Source: Symsagittifera roscoffensis
Lineage: Eukaryota; Xenacoelomorpha; Acoela; Convolutidae
NCBI RefSeq assembly: GCF_963678635.1
Contig: NC_087062.1
Coordinates: 54,880,473 to 54,944,472, forward strand
Direction of reading: 5' to 3'
DNA length: 64,000 bases
The position numbers were made by a program, and so were the translations under genes. Of the stretch, positions 1 to 11,173 are shown piece by piece (the stretch's first letter is position 1; the number at the start of each line of letters is the position of its first letter). The notes below the pieces were generated by a model, which was not told the origin of the DNA, searched no databases, and saw only the letters and a list, made by a program, of their open reading frames with translations.

Positions 1-190
1 AAAGTAAACGGGACGAAGGACCTCGGAATTATAGTCACTGATAATTTGAACTGAACAGAGACTGCAAAAACAAGATCAGCCAAAGCTCTGAAGGCGTTAT
101 ACTCTTTAACTAAAAGTAATATCTCGAAATTAACAACCAAGCATATAAAACTAAAAGCATACCAAACCTATGTTGCCCGATTGTAGGCTA
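1..190 (+). pseudogene. Non-LTR retrotransposon RT, C-terminal fragment
   Basis: Frame 1 from the window edge reads through a KDLGIIVTDNLN motif, one TGA, then KALKALYSLTK and IKLKAYQTYVAR. This is the pattern seen just after the catalytic palm in jockey/CR1-type reverse transcriptases (a 'DLGV.vtd.L.w' strand followed by the thumb helices). It is a fragment, cut by the window edge on the left and ending in the palindrome at 176-217. The same sequence returns at 3103-3265 and, inverted, at 3311-3480. Clade assignment within EN-type non-LTR elements is not possible from this piece. Confidence 0.6.
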
Positions 191-255
191 TGGCTCAGTC
201 TACAATCGGGCAACCTTGTTTTTGTAAGCTTTTAATTTTATATACTTTATCGGAT
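1..255. repeat. Truncated fold-back repeat with palindromic centre
   Basis: The left arm (1-175) meets a near-perfect palindrome at 176-217 (arms GCCCGATTGTAG and CTACAATCGGGC) and is followed by only about 40 bases of the inverse arm, after which unrelated sequence starts near 256. It matches the complete fold-back at 3103-3480. Confidence 0.7.
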
Positions 256-449
256 TTACTTTTACGTCGTTTCATATTTCACATAATTAATTAATCATAG
301 GAATATCAAATTATTAAGAAAGAAATCAGATAGAAGCTCAAATTTGAAATTTTTCCTTGACAGCTTACCATAGGTTGTCACATTGTATTCTTCCTTAAAT
401 GGAGATGAATAAAATTCCTAAAGTTTATTTTTGTTTTCCAGTAACAATT

Positions 450-3090
450 CACTTCATCTGAGGATATATTTTGATGAAAGTTACTGATATATTGAAAAAA
501 GAATTTTCTATGTAATTAACGTTATATCTTTCCACTAGGTTAAGTTTTCTTGTTCTTGGGTTTTTTTATTTGATCATTTTCATTTTTGATTTTTTGATAA
601 GCTGGAAGTCCTTTGTTTTAGATATTCTTGTAGTGGCGAACCAATTTCCAGTCAAAAAACTTTGAAAATGGTATTATATAATTTTTCAATTTCAAGTCGG
701 AGGATGAGTCATACTTTGCGAGATTTCAAGATGTTTTATAGCCCAATTTACTTGTTTTTTGAGTGATATGGTTAGATATGTGGAAATCTGCTTAAAAGAA
801 TGGTTGGATAAGGTAGATGACATGACTAGCGCATTCATAAGAAAGATTCTTCTTTTAATTGGGAATGGTGTTTCGATTTATTGAACTGTTTTCATTCCGC
901 GCGCCATTTTTAGCAAAATCATTTTGAAGTCTTCCTGGAGTGTTAAAAGTGGTCTAAAACAACTTCAAGATACTTAACATTAGATTTTTTTTTAATTTGT
1001 AGCGTAATTGAGTCTTTTTCTGCATTTGTCCTTGAATATTTTTGACTGAAATCAATGAGATCAGTTTTTTTTGCATTGAGCTTGAGAGAGCGGGATATGA
1101 ATTATTCTGATAAGATTGTGCAATTTTTTTCCAAATGTAATGCAAAATTTTATTTTGTGGTGATCACAAAAGTTAGCGTGTCGTCAGAACATTGCACAGT
1201 TTAGCACGTATTCAATGAATTCTGCTTAGGATCATTTATATACAGATTGCGAATAAGAAGTCCTAGTGCAGTACACTGTGAGACCCCCTGATGAAGAAAT
1301 TTCCAGTTCAATTCAATAATATTTAGAATTTTTTTGCTCTCGGTCGCTTATGAATGAGTTTAACCTTGTTTTCGCGCTTTTTGAAAACATTCGAGTGATA
1401 TGGTTAGAACTCTTTACATTTCTTCCACCGTTCCTCTCGGTCTTCTACCTCTCAAGCTGGCATAAGTACTTGCTCTCTTTAGCATGGCTTAAATTTTGTG
1501 CTTACCGAGCTCGGTCCTGCTCGAATTGAGATGCATCGAATCATCACTCAGCATTTCGTGACCGGCTTGAGCTTCCTTTATGACTTTGTTTTTTTTTTGA
1601 AAAACCCCGCCGTTACGTCTCCAAAAATTTTGCGCATGTTTTCCCAGAGGTAATCGACGGCGTCAAGACCAGTGTTGTTGTTGTTATGGGCATCTGTTGT
1701 CTTGCAGTAGAAGATCAATAGTTTCTCTGAGCGCCTATAAGTAGGTTCAATTTGTCAAAAGCTGAAGAAGACCTTAATGTGATTCCGTCAGATAGTAGTC
1801 GCCTTGGATAATTTGACACCTTTTCCTCGTTTTTGCTTTTTTAGAGTAATGCGATAGCAGCCCACTGATCCCAGCGTTGCATGATACAGTTAAGGTTCGA
1901 GCTTTGTCAAGTTTCGAATAACTATTCCTCAGAGCCAAGCGTTCCTCATTTCTGGCTTTGAAACCATTTTTCGAACTTGTTTTCTAGCTGTTCTCTGGGG
2001 GACTGGTAGTGGCCATCAGTACATAAACGTTTTCTGGCAGGAAATCATGAAATTAGGCAGTTTTCCACAGTTGGGGTTATCCCGAATAAAAAATAGCTTT
2101 GTTAAGACGATAAAGAATCATCTGATCAACAAGCGCCATTGACCATCGCAGGCTTTTTGCAGAGACTTAGTCAATTCCTGTAGCCGTTTTCGTCTTAAGG
2201 TTATTGATAAGGGAGTTATTTATTCGAAAGTGATGAGATTGTCAAGAAGGTGGCAGTATTCAGCACATGTTCGAAGATAGTCTTGGTCGTTAAGTGTGTC
2301 AGAGGGGAGAATGGTTATTTTGTACTGCGTTTTTCAAAGCGACTGAGCATGCTTGACAAATAGGTTTTTATAGCTGGTTTTGGTTTCTAAAATTTTCCAG
2401 AAGTTGATGGTGCTGCCTTTGACCGTTTGTATTATGTGCCTTTCTTTTTGATCCTGTTTTCATCTGCACATAATTTTGAATGTCCTTTTCAAATTTAAAT
2501 GCTCAGATCGGTTGCGGACATATTCCATTTTAGGTTTTTGCAGCAACAGGTAAATTTTTCGAGCAAGCCATGGTTTGGAGGTGCGAAATTTTTTGCGGAC
2601 TTCGGCTAGTATGAAAGCGTTTTGGACGTTATTTTTCAAAATTTTTTGGGCCTTGTGGGTGCAACACATCAATTTTAACAATTATTTTTGCCAAAATTGT
2701 TTTATTTAAATTAAATATAACTTCTCCAACTCATTCTTTTGTCGTGTATTCGCAATAAAAAGTAAAACATTTATGGTTGCTAAATGAGCTGTTATTAATT
2801 TCCCAATTCTGAACACGATAAGTTGAATTGGTAAAACAGAGTTCTATTGTACTGCTTCCGTGCTTGTTATCGAGATTTTTCCTGCGCGTCATTGATGAAG
2901 TCTAGAGTTTGCAGTTGCAGATAAGTCATCGGCGGATAGCTTTTTTCATCTGGTTTGTCTAATTTGCAGTTGAAGTCTTCCAGCAGGAATATTTTATCTG
3001 TTGGTTTTGCTCATCTCAATTTTCGAGATATTTCGTGAAGGATGTCTTGTTCAGGTTCCGGATTAAAAACGCTATGATAAAAAAATATCT
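450..3090 (-). pseudogene. Decayed EN-RT non-LTR retrotransposon
   Basis: Read on the minus strand, many short frames carry landmarks in the right order. Near 3000-2960 there is an endonuclease-like IFLLEDFNCKLD (APE 'GDFN' motif). At 2681-2460 there is a linker with KPWLARKIYLLLQKPK. Near 1290-1245 there is GVSQCTALGLLI followed by LYINDPKQ (RT motif B, 'GvpQGs.LgPllf..YiNDl'). Near 1195-1170 there is CSDDTLTF (palm 'aDD' motif), and then LKLNAKKTDLIDF and VKYLEVVLDHF. Stops and frameshifts throughout make it dead. The order of domains supports a jockey/CR1/I-like element. It differs from the neighbour at 3307-3790. The region between 256 and 450 is AT-rich with nothing recognisable. Confidence 0.6.
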
Positions 3091-3102
3091 GTGTATAAGA
3101 TA

Positions 3103-3480
3103 GTCTCAAAGGAAAGACCTCGGACTTCTAGTCACTAATAATTTGAACTTGACAGAAACTGCAAAAACAAGATCAGCCAAATCTCTGAAGGAGTTATTCT
3201 CTGTTAAAAGGAAAATCTCGAAATTAACAACCAAGCATTTAAAACTAAAAGCCTACAAAAACAATATTGCCCGATTGTAGACTGAGCCATAGCCTACAAT
3301 TGGGCAACATGGGTTTTGTATGCTTTTAGTTTTATATGCTTGGTTGTTAATTTCGAGATATTACTTTTAGTTAAAGAGTATAACGCTTTCAGAGCTTTGG
3401 CTGATCTTGTTTTTGCAGTCTCTGTTCAGTTCAAATTATCAGTGACTATAATTCCGAGGTCTTTCGTCCCGTTTACTTCC
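3103..3480. repeat. Fold-back inverted repeat made of RT sequence
   Basis: Arm 3103-3265 is the inverse of 3311-3480 with scattered mismatches. The centre (3269-3306) is itself a palindrome with arms GCCCGATTGTAG and CTACAATTGGGC. Both arms derive from the RT C-terminal coding sequence also seen at 1-190, so RNA from either strand would fold into a long hairpin. Confidence 0.85.
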
Positions 3481-3790
3481 TCAATTATTGTATCTTTTAC
3501 TTCCATGTACTACCTGTGATGCTAAAAATTTTAGTTTTCGAAATATTTACTTCATTTGGTGCACCAATTCTGTATTTTTTGCGTCTGTTTTTTTTTGCTA
3601 CAAGGTTGGTCGACACAATTTCCTAACCATCAGCATAGCCAAAGCTTCCCGATTTTGAGCACTCGGGGGGTTATTTATATGGATGATGGACATCAAAGGT
3701 CCGAGAATCAACCCCTGAGGTAATCCACTGGATACTGTAGCAACATTTTGTGTGACGGGTGGTAGTAATGCAAAAACCGAAAATGTTTGC
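3307..3790 (-). pseudogene. Non-LTR RT fragment (motif B to C-terminus)
   Basis: The minus strand from about 3720 reads GLPQGLILGPL, then IHINNPPSA. This is RT motif B and the conserved strand after it. The frame runs with breaks down to the DLGIIVTD motif near 3460 and ends in the fold-back centre near 3306. It is a 5'-truncated, broken copy of an EN-type non-LTR element. Immediately upstream (3790-3980) lies sequence with no clear assignment, followed by a gag-like relic on the plus strand. Confidence 0.6.
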
Positions 3791-3979
3791 GTTAATTACT
3801 AACGAACTGCCCAGGGCAGCTCTTCCTATGCCAAAATTAGTAATCCCTCCTCAGCCGAATTCTGGGGTTCCTCTAAGAGTCAAGTTACCACCAATGGACC
3901 GAAGATATCTATCCTAGATTCCTCAGCCAAGTCTCTTGAGACAAACATGTACGCTTTAAAGTTCGAGCCTTTCAACAAC

Positions 3980-4480
3980 TCGAGAAATTCATCACAAAAC
4001 TATCCAAAACACTTGAGAGAAAACAAATCAAGACGGGTCCCCAATATGCGTACGCAGTACAAGAGTGACTCAGATGGCTTTATAGACACCTAGATAGAAG
4101 TAATAAATTTACATCTCGAGAAGAGCTGGTCGAGGAAGGAGAAATGCAGCGTGACAACAAACAATTTATAGGGTACTACCATAAATTGTCACATGATTCA
4201 TTGGGGAAACGACCTCATTAGTTCCCGGAAAATTTTAAAACTTTTCCTGAATCTTTTTCAATTAAGAGCACAAGCTCAACAAGGCATGCTGAAAATTAAA
4301 AACAGACGTCAGCGTGGCGATGAGTCGATCGATAAATTTTAGGAAACGGGAAGTAGGAGTAAGCTCGATGAAAAAAGTTCAGAGAGGAACCTGACTATTG
4401 CAGCTGAATTGATAAACAACATAAAAAGCGACGAACTCAAAACCTTCATCGAACTCCATTCCTCCGAACCACAGGTCATT
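3980..4480 (+). pseudogene. gag: Old gag relic of the Ty3-like family
   Basis: Plus-strand frames around 4060-4470 align with the capsid region of the young gag at 54552. The piece near 4065-4130 contains SDSDGFIDT, a stop, then IEVINLHLEK, matching DESDGCIDTWIEVMKLHFEE. The piece near 4310-4460 contains RGDESIDKF and LTIAAELINNIKSDELKTF, matching REDETIDNF and the VASKLIDCVKNDELRTM block. Identity is clearly lower than for the minus-strand copies, and there are several stops. This is the most diverged copy of this gag family in the window and the only old one on the plus strand. Confidence 0.6.
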
Positions 4481-4729
4481 GGACATCACCACTATCACTT
4501 GATGATCAGGGACGACTGAACCAGCGGAAGATGAAACTTCCACTCTGAAGCCTCCCTCAGCCTTAATGAATACAGCCCATAATTTGCCAGAGAGCAGCTC
4601 TCTTTGCAAGACTCAAACCACTAGAAAGGAAGTTTTAACAGAGTCTCCTTGCAGGAAAAGAATAGAAAACGCAGCCCGAGTACCTTTCATGGGAACCATG
4701 CCAGAAGAAGAGTGAAAAGCTCATCACAG

Positions 4730-5190
4730 ATATCATAAGAACAGAACAGACTGTGTTATGGACAGAATTGCATGTTGAATGGCAGTGCTACGGGAACTAG
4801 TCGATGTTGAAAACAGGTCTCAACAGACCACTTAGGCGGCAAATTCTTGAGAAGTTGGACGAATGTGAAGGGAGAATGAGCGAATTGTTAATCGATTCGG
4901 CCACTGACGAAAGTGAAGCAAATTCTCCGAAGAAGCAAGGTGACGCAACAAGAAAGCAACGAGGAAGTGATATACCTGTCTAGAACTCCGAGAGGAACGA
5001 TGCGATTGGAGATGGTGATTGATAAGATCAACGACATGAAGATGAAGTTGGGTAATAAAGTGATGTTAAGAAAAACTGAGAAGTCAAAAGTGGATTCTGA
5101 ACCTCCAACGAAGAGAGTCAACTCAGCTAAGCGAAAACGTGACGAAGATGTCATGGATTTGGGGCAAGGCAATGACAGATTTTTGTAACA
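4730..5190 (+). pseudogene. Unassigned relic coding stretch
   Basis: Two overlapping open stretches are seen. One frame near 4800-4980 reads LNRPLRRQILEKLDECEG and then a Ser/Asp/Lys-rich run. The other frame (4913-5188, 91 residues from an ATG) is very basic and acidic (RRSKVTQQES, NDMKMKLGNK). Neither matches a family I recognise. Position downstream of the gag relic suggests the same old element, but this is inference. Composition is more GC-rich than the flanks. Confidence 0.3.
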
Positions 5191-6160
5191 TCCGAAACGA
5201 TGATCGATTTAATGATGATGCCACCTAGCCTCATGGCAAGATTAGGATCAGCCAGCTATAAGACAGTAGAGCAGTAGTACTAGGTGACTTTGAAAACGAA
5301 ATGCGAGCCACTCCAAAGATACATACTCTAATAGCGATACCGTACATCAGATTTGAGCTGCACCTCAGATTAGCTTGGTGTATGACGAGACTGACGATGG
5401 GAGAGTATGACTCGGACAAAAGGAAAAGGTCGCAAGAGGAGAAGGTACTCTTGATGACGAGTTTAAGAGACCCTATGATCTGTGATTGAGCGGCAGTAGC
5501 GTGTGCAACACGGAGAGACGCTCTCTGTTTCGTCCGTTCATGTTGGAAAAAATGTCGTTACCAGCGCTGAATACCTGTGCAAAAATGATGGGAGAAACAA
5601 AGTTTGATTTTGATATCCGAGTTGTGGTCTAGTGTTGATATCTTCTTCAAAATTAAACTCAAAATTAAACTAGTTTTAAAAATGTCACAACAATTAGGCT
5701 TAACTATTTTTTAGGTTTTTTCAATTATGTTCCAGGAGACACAATAAGAAAAAATTTTAAATGCAGTAAATTTTTTTTGTTGCAAATCCAGTTAATTTCA
5801 AAAGTTTCAAGCTGAGTGAGAAATCAAATTTGAGGTCGTTTCAGTATTAATTTGATCTGTAAAAGAAAACTTCAGAAGCAGCTGCTTTTAGAGAAGTGGG
5901 GCGACCGGCTTATTGTCCATTGCTGTTGGCAAAATATTCCAAAGCGCCCATCTTTTGAAATTTTCTCAATTAAGGCAATGAACATCTGCCATGGAGTAAA
6001 AAGTTGATATGTTAAAAGCTCTCAATCTTGTTGGGATTCTCGGATGAGTTAATGAGAACAAGCCTGATGGTAGTGTGGGAATTGATGAAACCATCATGGT
6101 GCCCGAGTGCAAATGCTGATTTGTCATTGCAAGCGACGCAGGATGTGCAGAGAGAATTAA
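5190..6160. other. No recognisable gene
   Basis: Short open stretches at 5231-5489 on both strands overlap each other and show no motif. From about 5600 the sequence is AT-rich with homopolymer runs. It ends abruptly at about 6171, where the 3' end of the SGNH-like relic of copy A starts. Confidence 0.5.
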
Positions 6161-7885
6161 ATGCAGATTGCGATCACATCATATTTTTATTTTGAGAGTA
6201 GCGCTATCATTGCATACACAAACTTAAGTCCATCCGAAAGGTTTGTATATACTGGGGATATTTTTGTTGATATTTTCTGGATTCCGCCTTCATTCAACAC
6301 GTCTTTGATCTCGCCCATGGACTCCAAAATCTGTTTGATTGCTGGCTACACCAATTCTTCCCTCAATGCAGGCTCTCTGAGTCTGCTCAGCAGACCTCTG
6401 CTGTGCAGGCATTCATTAAAGCCGGCAAACACGATTGTTATCGGATTCATTTTGGTCTGGCGTTTTAACCAGGTCGGTTTCCGCCAAAATTATCACATCG
6501 GGCCAAAACAAGGACCTAGAGGTATTCACGAAGTTCGAGCTTGCAATCACTAGTATCTTTGCCTTTCTCATCTCTGCTTTGTCCTTTGCAGCAAAGATGG
6601 TCTCGTCTATTCTGAATCACAATTCACCTTCTTGTGCCCCCTGCTTCGGGTACGCTCTTTCCTTCAAATGAGCTGGAGGCGCACGCACTTGCTTAGACAT
6701 CTTCACATGTTGCCCCGTTGGTGCTCTATTTGTCAAGAATCTCCCTGGCCTCTCCTATTTAATTTGCTCGCTATGATTCTTCCTCACATGTTGCAATGAT
6801 CTGGCGTTCACAGGACCCATGGTGTTGTTTGAGGGCAGTCCCTCAAAATCAGCCAACCGTAATGCTGTCTGGGAGCTGAATTTGATTTCTGCGGCTATCA
6901 GACAGTCCACCACTTCCACGATCGAATACAGTCCATTTACTGACAGTCTCATTCAGAGTTCTCATTGCAACCGACCATTCAGCATTCTCATTGCATCAGC
7001 TGCGAATCTTACTGTGTGAAGGTTCATTTTCATCTAATCTTGCCTTTAATTGTGCCAAGGGGACGGTATCGGTCTTGACCACAGCAGGGAACTTCTATCT
7101 GGGCGTCGCTCTTCTCTGCTCGTAGTCGTCGTCCTTAGTTCAGATCTGGAAATACCTGGGATTGTATCCGTTGTTTGATTGCCGTTGTGTGAACCTATTT
7201 GAATCATTAAGACCACGTTTCTGCCCGGGTTCATCAGTTCCACCATCCGATACAGCTGGGCCACTGGGCACCTCCGAATGCCATCACTGTAGTGATCCTG
7301 AGTTTCTCAATTTCTGCAAAACTCCCACTAGACTATCGCCTAATATCAATTGGCACGTTCCAAGGTGTGGTTGCTTCACGTTCATCGCTGGACTCCAAAT
7401 TGATAGATTGAAACTTGCTTGCATGTCCGTATCTGGGACTCCCGTGAAGCTGTTCTTGATCTGATTGTTCTTCTGTATGTCAAATAAACGCGACACTTTC
7501 TTAATTGGCTTTTCCCTCATCTTTTTGTTGGAGGTCTTTACTGTTGGGGCCTGCACTTCCGTTGTTTGGCTGAATTAGTGAGGCGTCAGAAACTCCATCG
7601 GGGACTTCCCACGAGGAACACTCCCTGCAGGTAATAGTCGTTCTGTTTTTGTAATTCGCAATCGTTCCGATTGCTCACTATATTCCTGCCTCAAGCGTTC
7701 TATCTCTTATCTTGATTTCTCGAGCAGTCCCCAAACAGTCTCCTCCACATATCTCTATCTTCTTCAGTTCTGACTTAAATTTTTCTCACTCGGACCAGCT
7801 CGTCTTTCTTTTCGTTCGGACGTTACAACATTTCATTCTTCTGCACTTCTTCTTCCCCTTTGGGTCTCTTGGCAAGCAGGATCCA
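6160..7885 (-). pseudogene. SGNH/GDSL-like accessory ORF, Ty3-like copy A (broken)
   Basis: Minus-strand pieces run in order. A coiled, charged stretch (RDMWRRLFGDC) lies near 7740-7700. Then VSRLFDIQKNNQ and the GTCQLILGDSLVGVL block follow within 7556-7284, and MAQLYRMVEL and VVLMIQIGSHN lie in 7264-7046. The tail near 6560-6420 contains FWPDVIILAETDL and DNNRVCRLNE. A GDS motif, a later 'vvLMIG(S/T)(H/N)N' strand and a C-terminal 'N.Rv..LN' block are the layout of SGNH/GDSL hydrolases. The young plus-strand copy (62671-64000) shows the same N-terminal half. The frame is broken several times. At the 5' side (about 7885) it is joined directly to the integrase tail, so the macro-like ORF of the young element is missing here. 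Confidence 0.55.
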
Positions 7886-8640
7886 TCATCAGGTAATTGC
7901 CCTTCTCCATGTCTTCAGCAATACACCAGTTTTCTGTGTATGGGTTATAAGGTTTTCAAAGTGCTCAGCTCAACTGGTACTCAGTCCGTAAAAACGTCCC
8001 TCTTGATGCACTTCCGTTATCACAACGGTCCCCTCGATTTCTTCAGGAGTTTTTTTGTTCCTTTGGGTGGTATAACGATCTGAAAAACCCACACGTAGTC
8101 TCCTACTGAAAAAACTTTTGCACCCGCTGCCTTCTTTTCAAACCTTTTCCTCTGCCTCGCCTGAGCTTGTTGCGTTTTGCTGACGTCTGATCATATCCCT
8201 TACATAGACCTGTAGCAAGGTTATCGTTCTTCATACTCTGGATAAAACAAAATCAAAGGCATCAGATGTATTGATCAGATGATCGCATGTCTCTTCGGCT
8301 GAGGCAGTTATGCTGGGCAGGGCCTCTGCATACTTTGTGAAGTGGTCGATCATCACTAGGACCTGATTGTATTCACTGACTGTCATACTTATCTTCTGGC
8401 GATCGATCTGCACCTTCTCATTGAACTCGGATGACTCGATCGACTCCAATGGCAACAGCAATTACCTAGGTTTTTTCACCTAATGGCATGACAGACATGC
8501 TGTTGCCCACTTCTCGCATGCCTTTTGCATCCCAGGCCTTTCAAAGCGCTTCAAGATCCCCTGATATACCTTATCAATTTCTTGGTGGCCCATCTGATCA
8601 TGTGACCTGAATAAAAGTTCTGTTTGGTAGAGTTGTGGCA
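7886..8640 (-). pseudogene. pol: Integrase, Ty3-like copy A (internal deletion)
   Basis: The minus strand reads the HHCC zinc region near 8620-8480 (HDQMGHQEIDK, then CLSC). It continues into 8461-8231 with ESSEFNEKVQIDRQKI, which carries the first catalytic Asp, and VMIDHFTKYAEALP, ending at HLINT. There it jumps to the DAFDFVLSRV and VYVRDMIRRQQ region. The segment holding the second Asp and the Glu of the D,D-35-E triad is therefore deleted. The GPY/F-like C-terminal part (EVHQEGRFYGLST) lies near 8040-7980, and the piece ends at NYLMMDPAC near 7885. It cannot be active. Confidence 0.8.
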
Positions 8641-9425
8641 ACACTATCGCGTTTTAATTGTTAAGGAAATTGTCCTCTTCCCTCCTTGTTTAGATGTAAC
8701 CTTCCCTCCTTTGCATATAGTACTGTCTCAAGATTCGGTAAGTTTCATCTTCCAGATCTCTTTTTCCTTTGTCTGGTGCCCCATATTCGATCCACTTTTT
8801 CTAGGTACTTGTCATGTGGTCATTTCTCTGCGCTCTTAGCAAGTCCAAGAATCTGTGTCTTGCCTTCAAATATGTGTTCAAAGCCATCAATGACTGTTTT
8901 GCTCATCAAGCTGATGCGCTTCATCGTCCATCTTAACACACCAACCCTTTGCCAATGGCTCTGTCTCTTGTTCGAACGGCTGAAGGTTAGTCCTGACCGC
9001 TTCCTTTTGCGGTAAAAGGTCTATTGAACATTTTGACACCGCTATTATTTCCAGATCATCTGCCGCGTTATTAAAGGCTTTCTCACTCGGGAACAGGTAG
9101 CGATCACTATTAGGGTCTTTACACTTCCCTGTCCAAGTCTCTTGCTCGAGTCTCCACCAGTAAGAGCTGGATTGCCAACTCTGACAACTCTGATCCCGTG
9201 CTCGAGTTCCTGTCTGAGGATGTGTCAATCTCTGCTTTCCTCGAGGTTTAATCGACGGATGAATATGTCGTGGAACATGTCTCCCCTACAGATTCTGACA
9301 TGCACAATCTACTCATCCATCTAAACTTACCGGAAAAAATTTTGTCCGCCTGGTCTTGTCCATATACCTATCTTTTTTCTTCAATGTCCGACTGGCCGGA
9401 CATTTTCTGTTGCTTCGGGTTTTTC
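8640..9425 (-). pseudogene. pol: Pol spacer upstream of integrase, copy A
   Basis: The frame near 8690-8640 (ETYRILRQYYM) matches the stretch just before the integrase of the young copy (DSYRILRQYFEQ). Further upstream, 9228-8887 holds DRYLFPSEKAF, AADDLEIIAVSKCS and KMDDEAHQLDEQNSH, which I cannot assign to a family. In the young plus-strand copy this whole stretch is absent, removed by a deletion near 59780-59800. The same spacer is present in copy B. No RNase H catalytic motif was recognised in it. Confidence 0.5.
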
Positions 9426-9960
9426 TATTCGACTTCTATCAGTTCTTGATTGGGCTCCTCGAATGTGACAGTCTTCTTCAGAGTCCCAATCTCCTGCTCC
9501 TTTTTCTTGCATGATGTTTTCCATAAAACGCTTTGGGGAAGTGAGGATACTAGTTGCTGAACTACTGTCCTACAACACCTTTCGTTTTCTTCGTGCTGGC
9601 GTCTTGATAGTTTTATCCGTTCTTTCTCAGTGACGGTCAGCGACGCCATGGCTGCTGCCCATTCAGGGTCATCTCTAGTCACTTCTCTCTCCAACAATCC
9701 ACCCACCATCCGCATCACTTCTGGTCTGAGCTGCACCGTTTTATCTAGTAATGAGAGGCTGTTACAGAATCTGTCGATGTGGTCTGCTGATGTCTTCCTC
9801 CTGCTGTGCACCCAGCATCCGTATCACTTCTGGTGTGACCTGTACCGTTTTATCTAGTAATGAGAGGCTGTTACAGAGTCTCTCAATGTGGTCTGCCGAT
9901 GTCGCTCTCACTACGTAATCCACGAGGTTACCATACTTCACGAGGTTACCATACTTCTCC
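9425..9960 (-). pseudogene. Unknown module between RT and integrase, copy A
   Basis: ORF 9811-9425 (128 residues) reads CNSLSLLDKTVQLRPEV, then LLEREVTRDDPEWAAAM, and a charged helix ending in KKTVTFEEPNQELIEVE. Upstream, 10040-9762 fuses RT motif B (PFGLCNAMATFQ) through ATSADHIERL to a second, partial copy of the same CNSLSLLDKTVQ module. About 100 bases are thus tandemly repeated. The segment looks alpha-helical. I do not recognise the family, and nothing in the young copy matches it. Confidence 0.45.
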
Positions 9961-11173
9961 TTTACGCTGGTAGAAACCAGAACCGTCAGACTTTGAAAGG
10001 TCGCCATCGCATTGCACAAGCCGAAAGGTCTCCCCTTCAACTAGTACATGCCTAACTCACATGCAAACCCGGTGTGTTTTCTATACTGTTTCCGCAAGGG
10101 AACCTGCCAGAAGGCAGATATCAGGCTCAGTGTGGTGAAAAACTTGGCATCACCAAGTTTTGAGAGGCGCTCTTCTATGCGTGATATTGGGTAAGCGTCT
10201 TTTATGGTCACCGCGTTCAGGTAGCGAGAGTCGCAACAGAATCTTAGCTGTCCCGCTTTCTTTTTCGCTATGAGAACCCCAAAAGCTCAAGGTGACTTCG
10301 AGGGTTCTGTCATACCGTATTCGAGCAGCATTTCAATTTCCGCTCGGCACATCTCCGATTTATGAGGTGTCATGCGCCTCGCTTCCTCGTTGTGGGCAAC
10401 GGCGCCTTCTACTAGTTCGATCTCATGCTCGACGAAATAACAACTACCAATATCAGCTTTTTATTTTGAAAAATGTCCGCGTTCCGATTCAAAACTGCCC
10501 TTAGCAATTAAACTAGCCTTCACCCATCTTACCTCTTAATTGCTCTATCTCTGACAAAACCATACTTCTCCTTTATGCTGGTAGAAACCAGAGCCATCAG
10601 ACTTTGAAAGGTCGCCATCGCATTGCACAAGCCGAAAGGTCTCCCCTTCAACTAGTACATGCCTAACTCACATGCAAACCCGGTGTGTTTTCTATACTGT
10701 TTCCGCAAGGGAACCTGCCAGAAGGCAGAAATCAGGCCCAGTGTGGTTAAAAAACTTGGCATCACCAAGTTTTGAGAGGCGCTCTTCTATGCGTGATATT
10801 GGGTAAGCGTCTGTTATGGTCATCGCGTTCAGGTAGCGAGAGTCGCAACAGAATCTTAGCTGTCCCGCTTTCTTTTTCGCTATGACAACCCCACAAGCCC
10901 AAGGTGACTTCGAGGGTTCTGTCATACCGTATTCGAGCAGCATTTCTATTTCCGCTCGGCACATCTCCGATTTATGAGGTGTCATGCGCCTCGCTTCCTC
11001 GTTGTGGGCAACGGCGCCTTCTACTAGTTCGATCTCATGCTCGACGAAATAACAACCACCAATATCAGCTTTATATTTTGAAAAAACGTCCGCGTTCCGA
11101 TTCAAAACTGCCTTTAGCAATTAAACTCTCCTTCACCCATCTTACCTCTTAATTGCTCTATCTCTGACAAAAC
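9950..11173 (-). pseudogene. pol: RT, Ty3-like copy A, with 612 bp tandem duplication
   Basis: The minus strand at 11120-10692 reads ARRMTPHKSEMCRAEIEML and PSKSPWACGVVIAKK, then RFCCDSRYLNAM and DAYPISRIEERLSKL. This is the finger and early palm of a Ty3-type RT. The Asp of the palm A motif is lost here (the young copy has TTLDLGSAFWQV). The block 9950-10560 is repeated with few differences at 10562-11173, an offset of about 612 bases. Motif B (PFGLCNA) is kept near 10040. Motif C is damaged (NLVDYVVRAT where the young copy has CYVDDVVIA). Confidence 0.8.

Noticed and set aside
6161..6553. 130-codon plus-strand ORF (also 15167-15829, 220 codons)
   Set aside because: Complement of the SGNH-ORF tail; the minus frame gives matches between copies in the expected order, and the plus frame has no motif.
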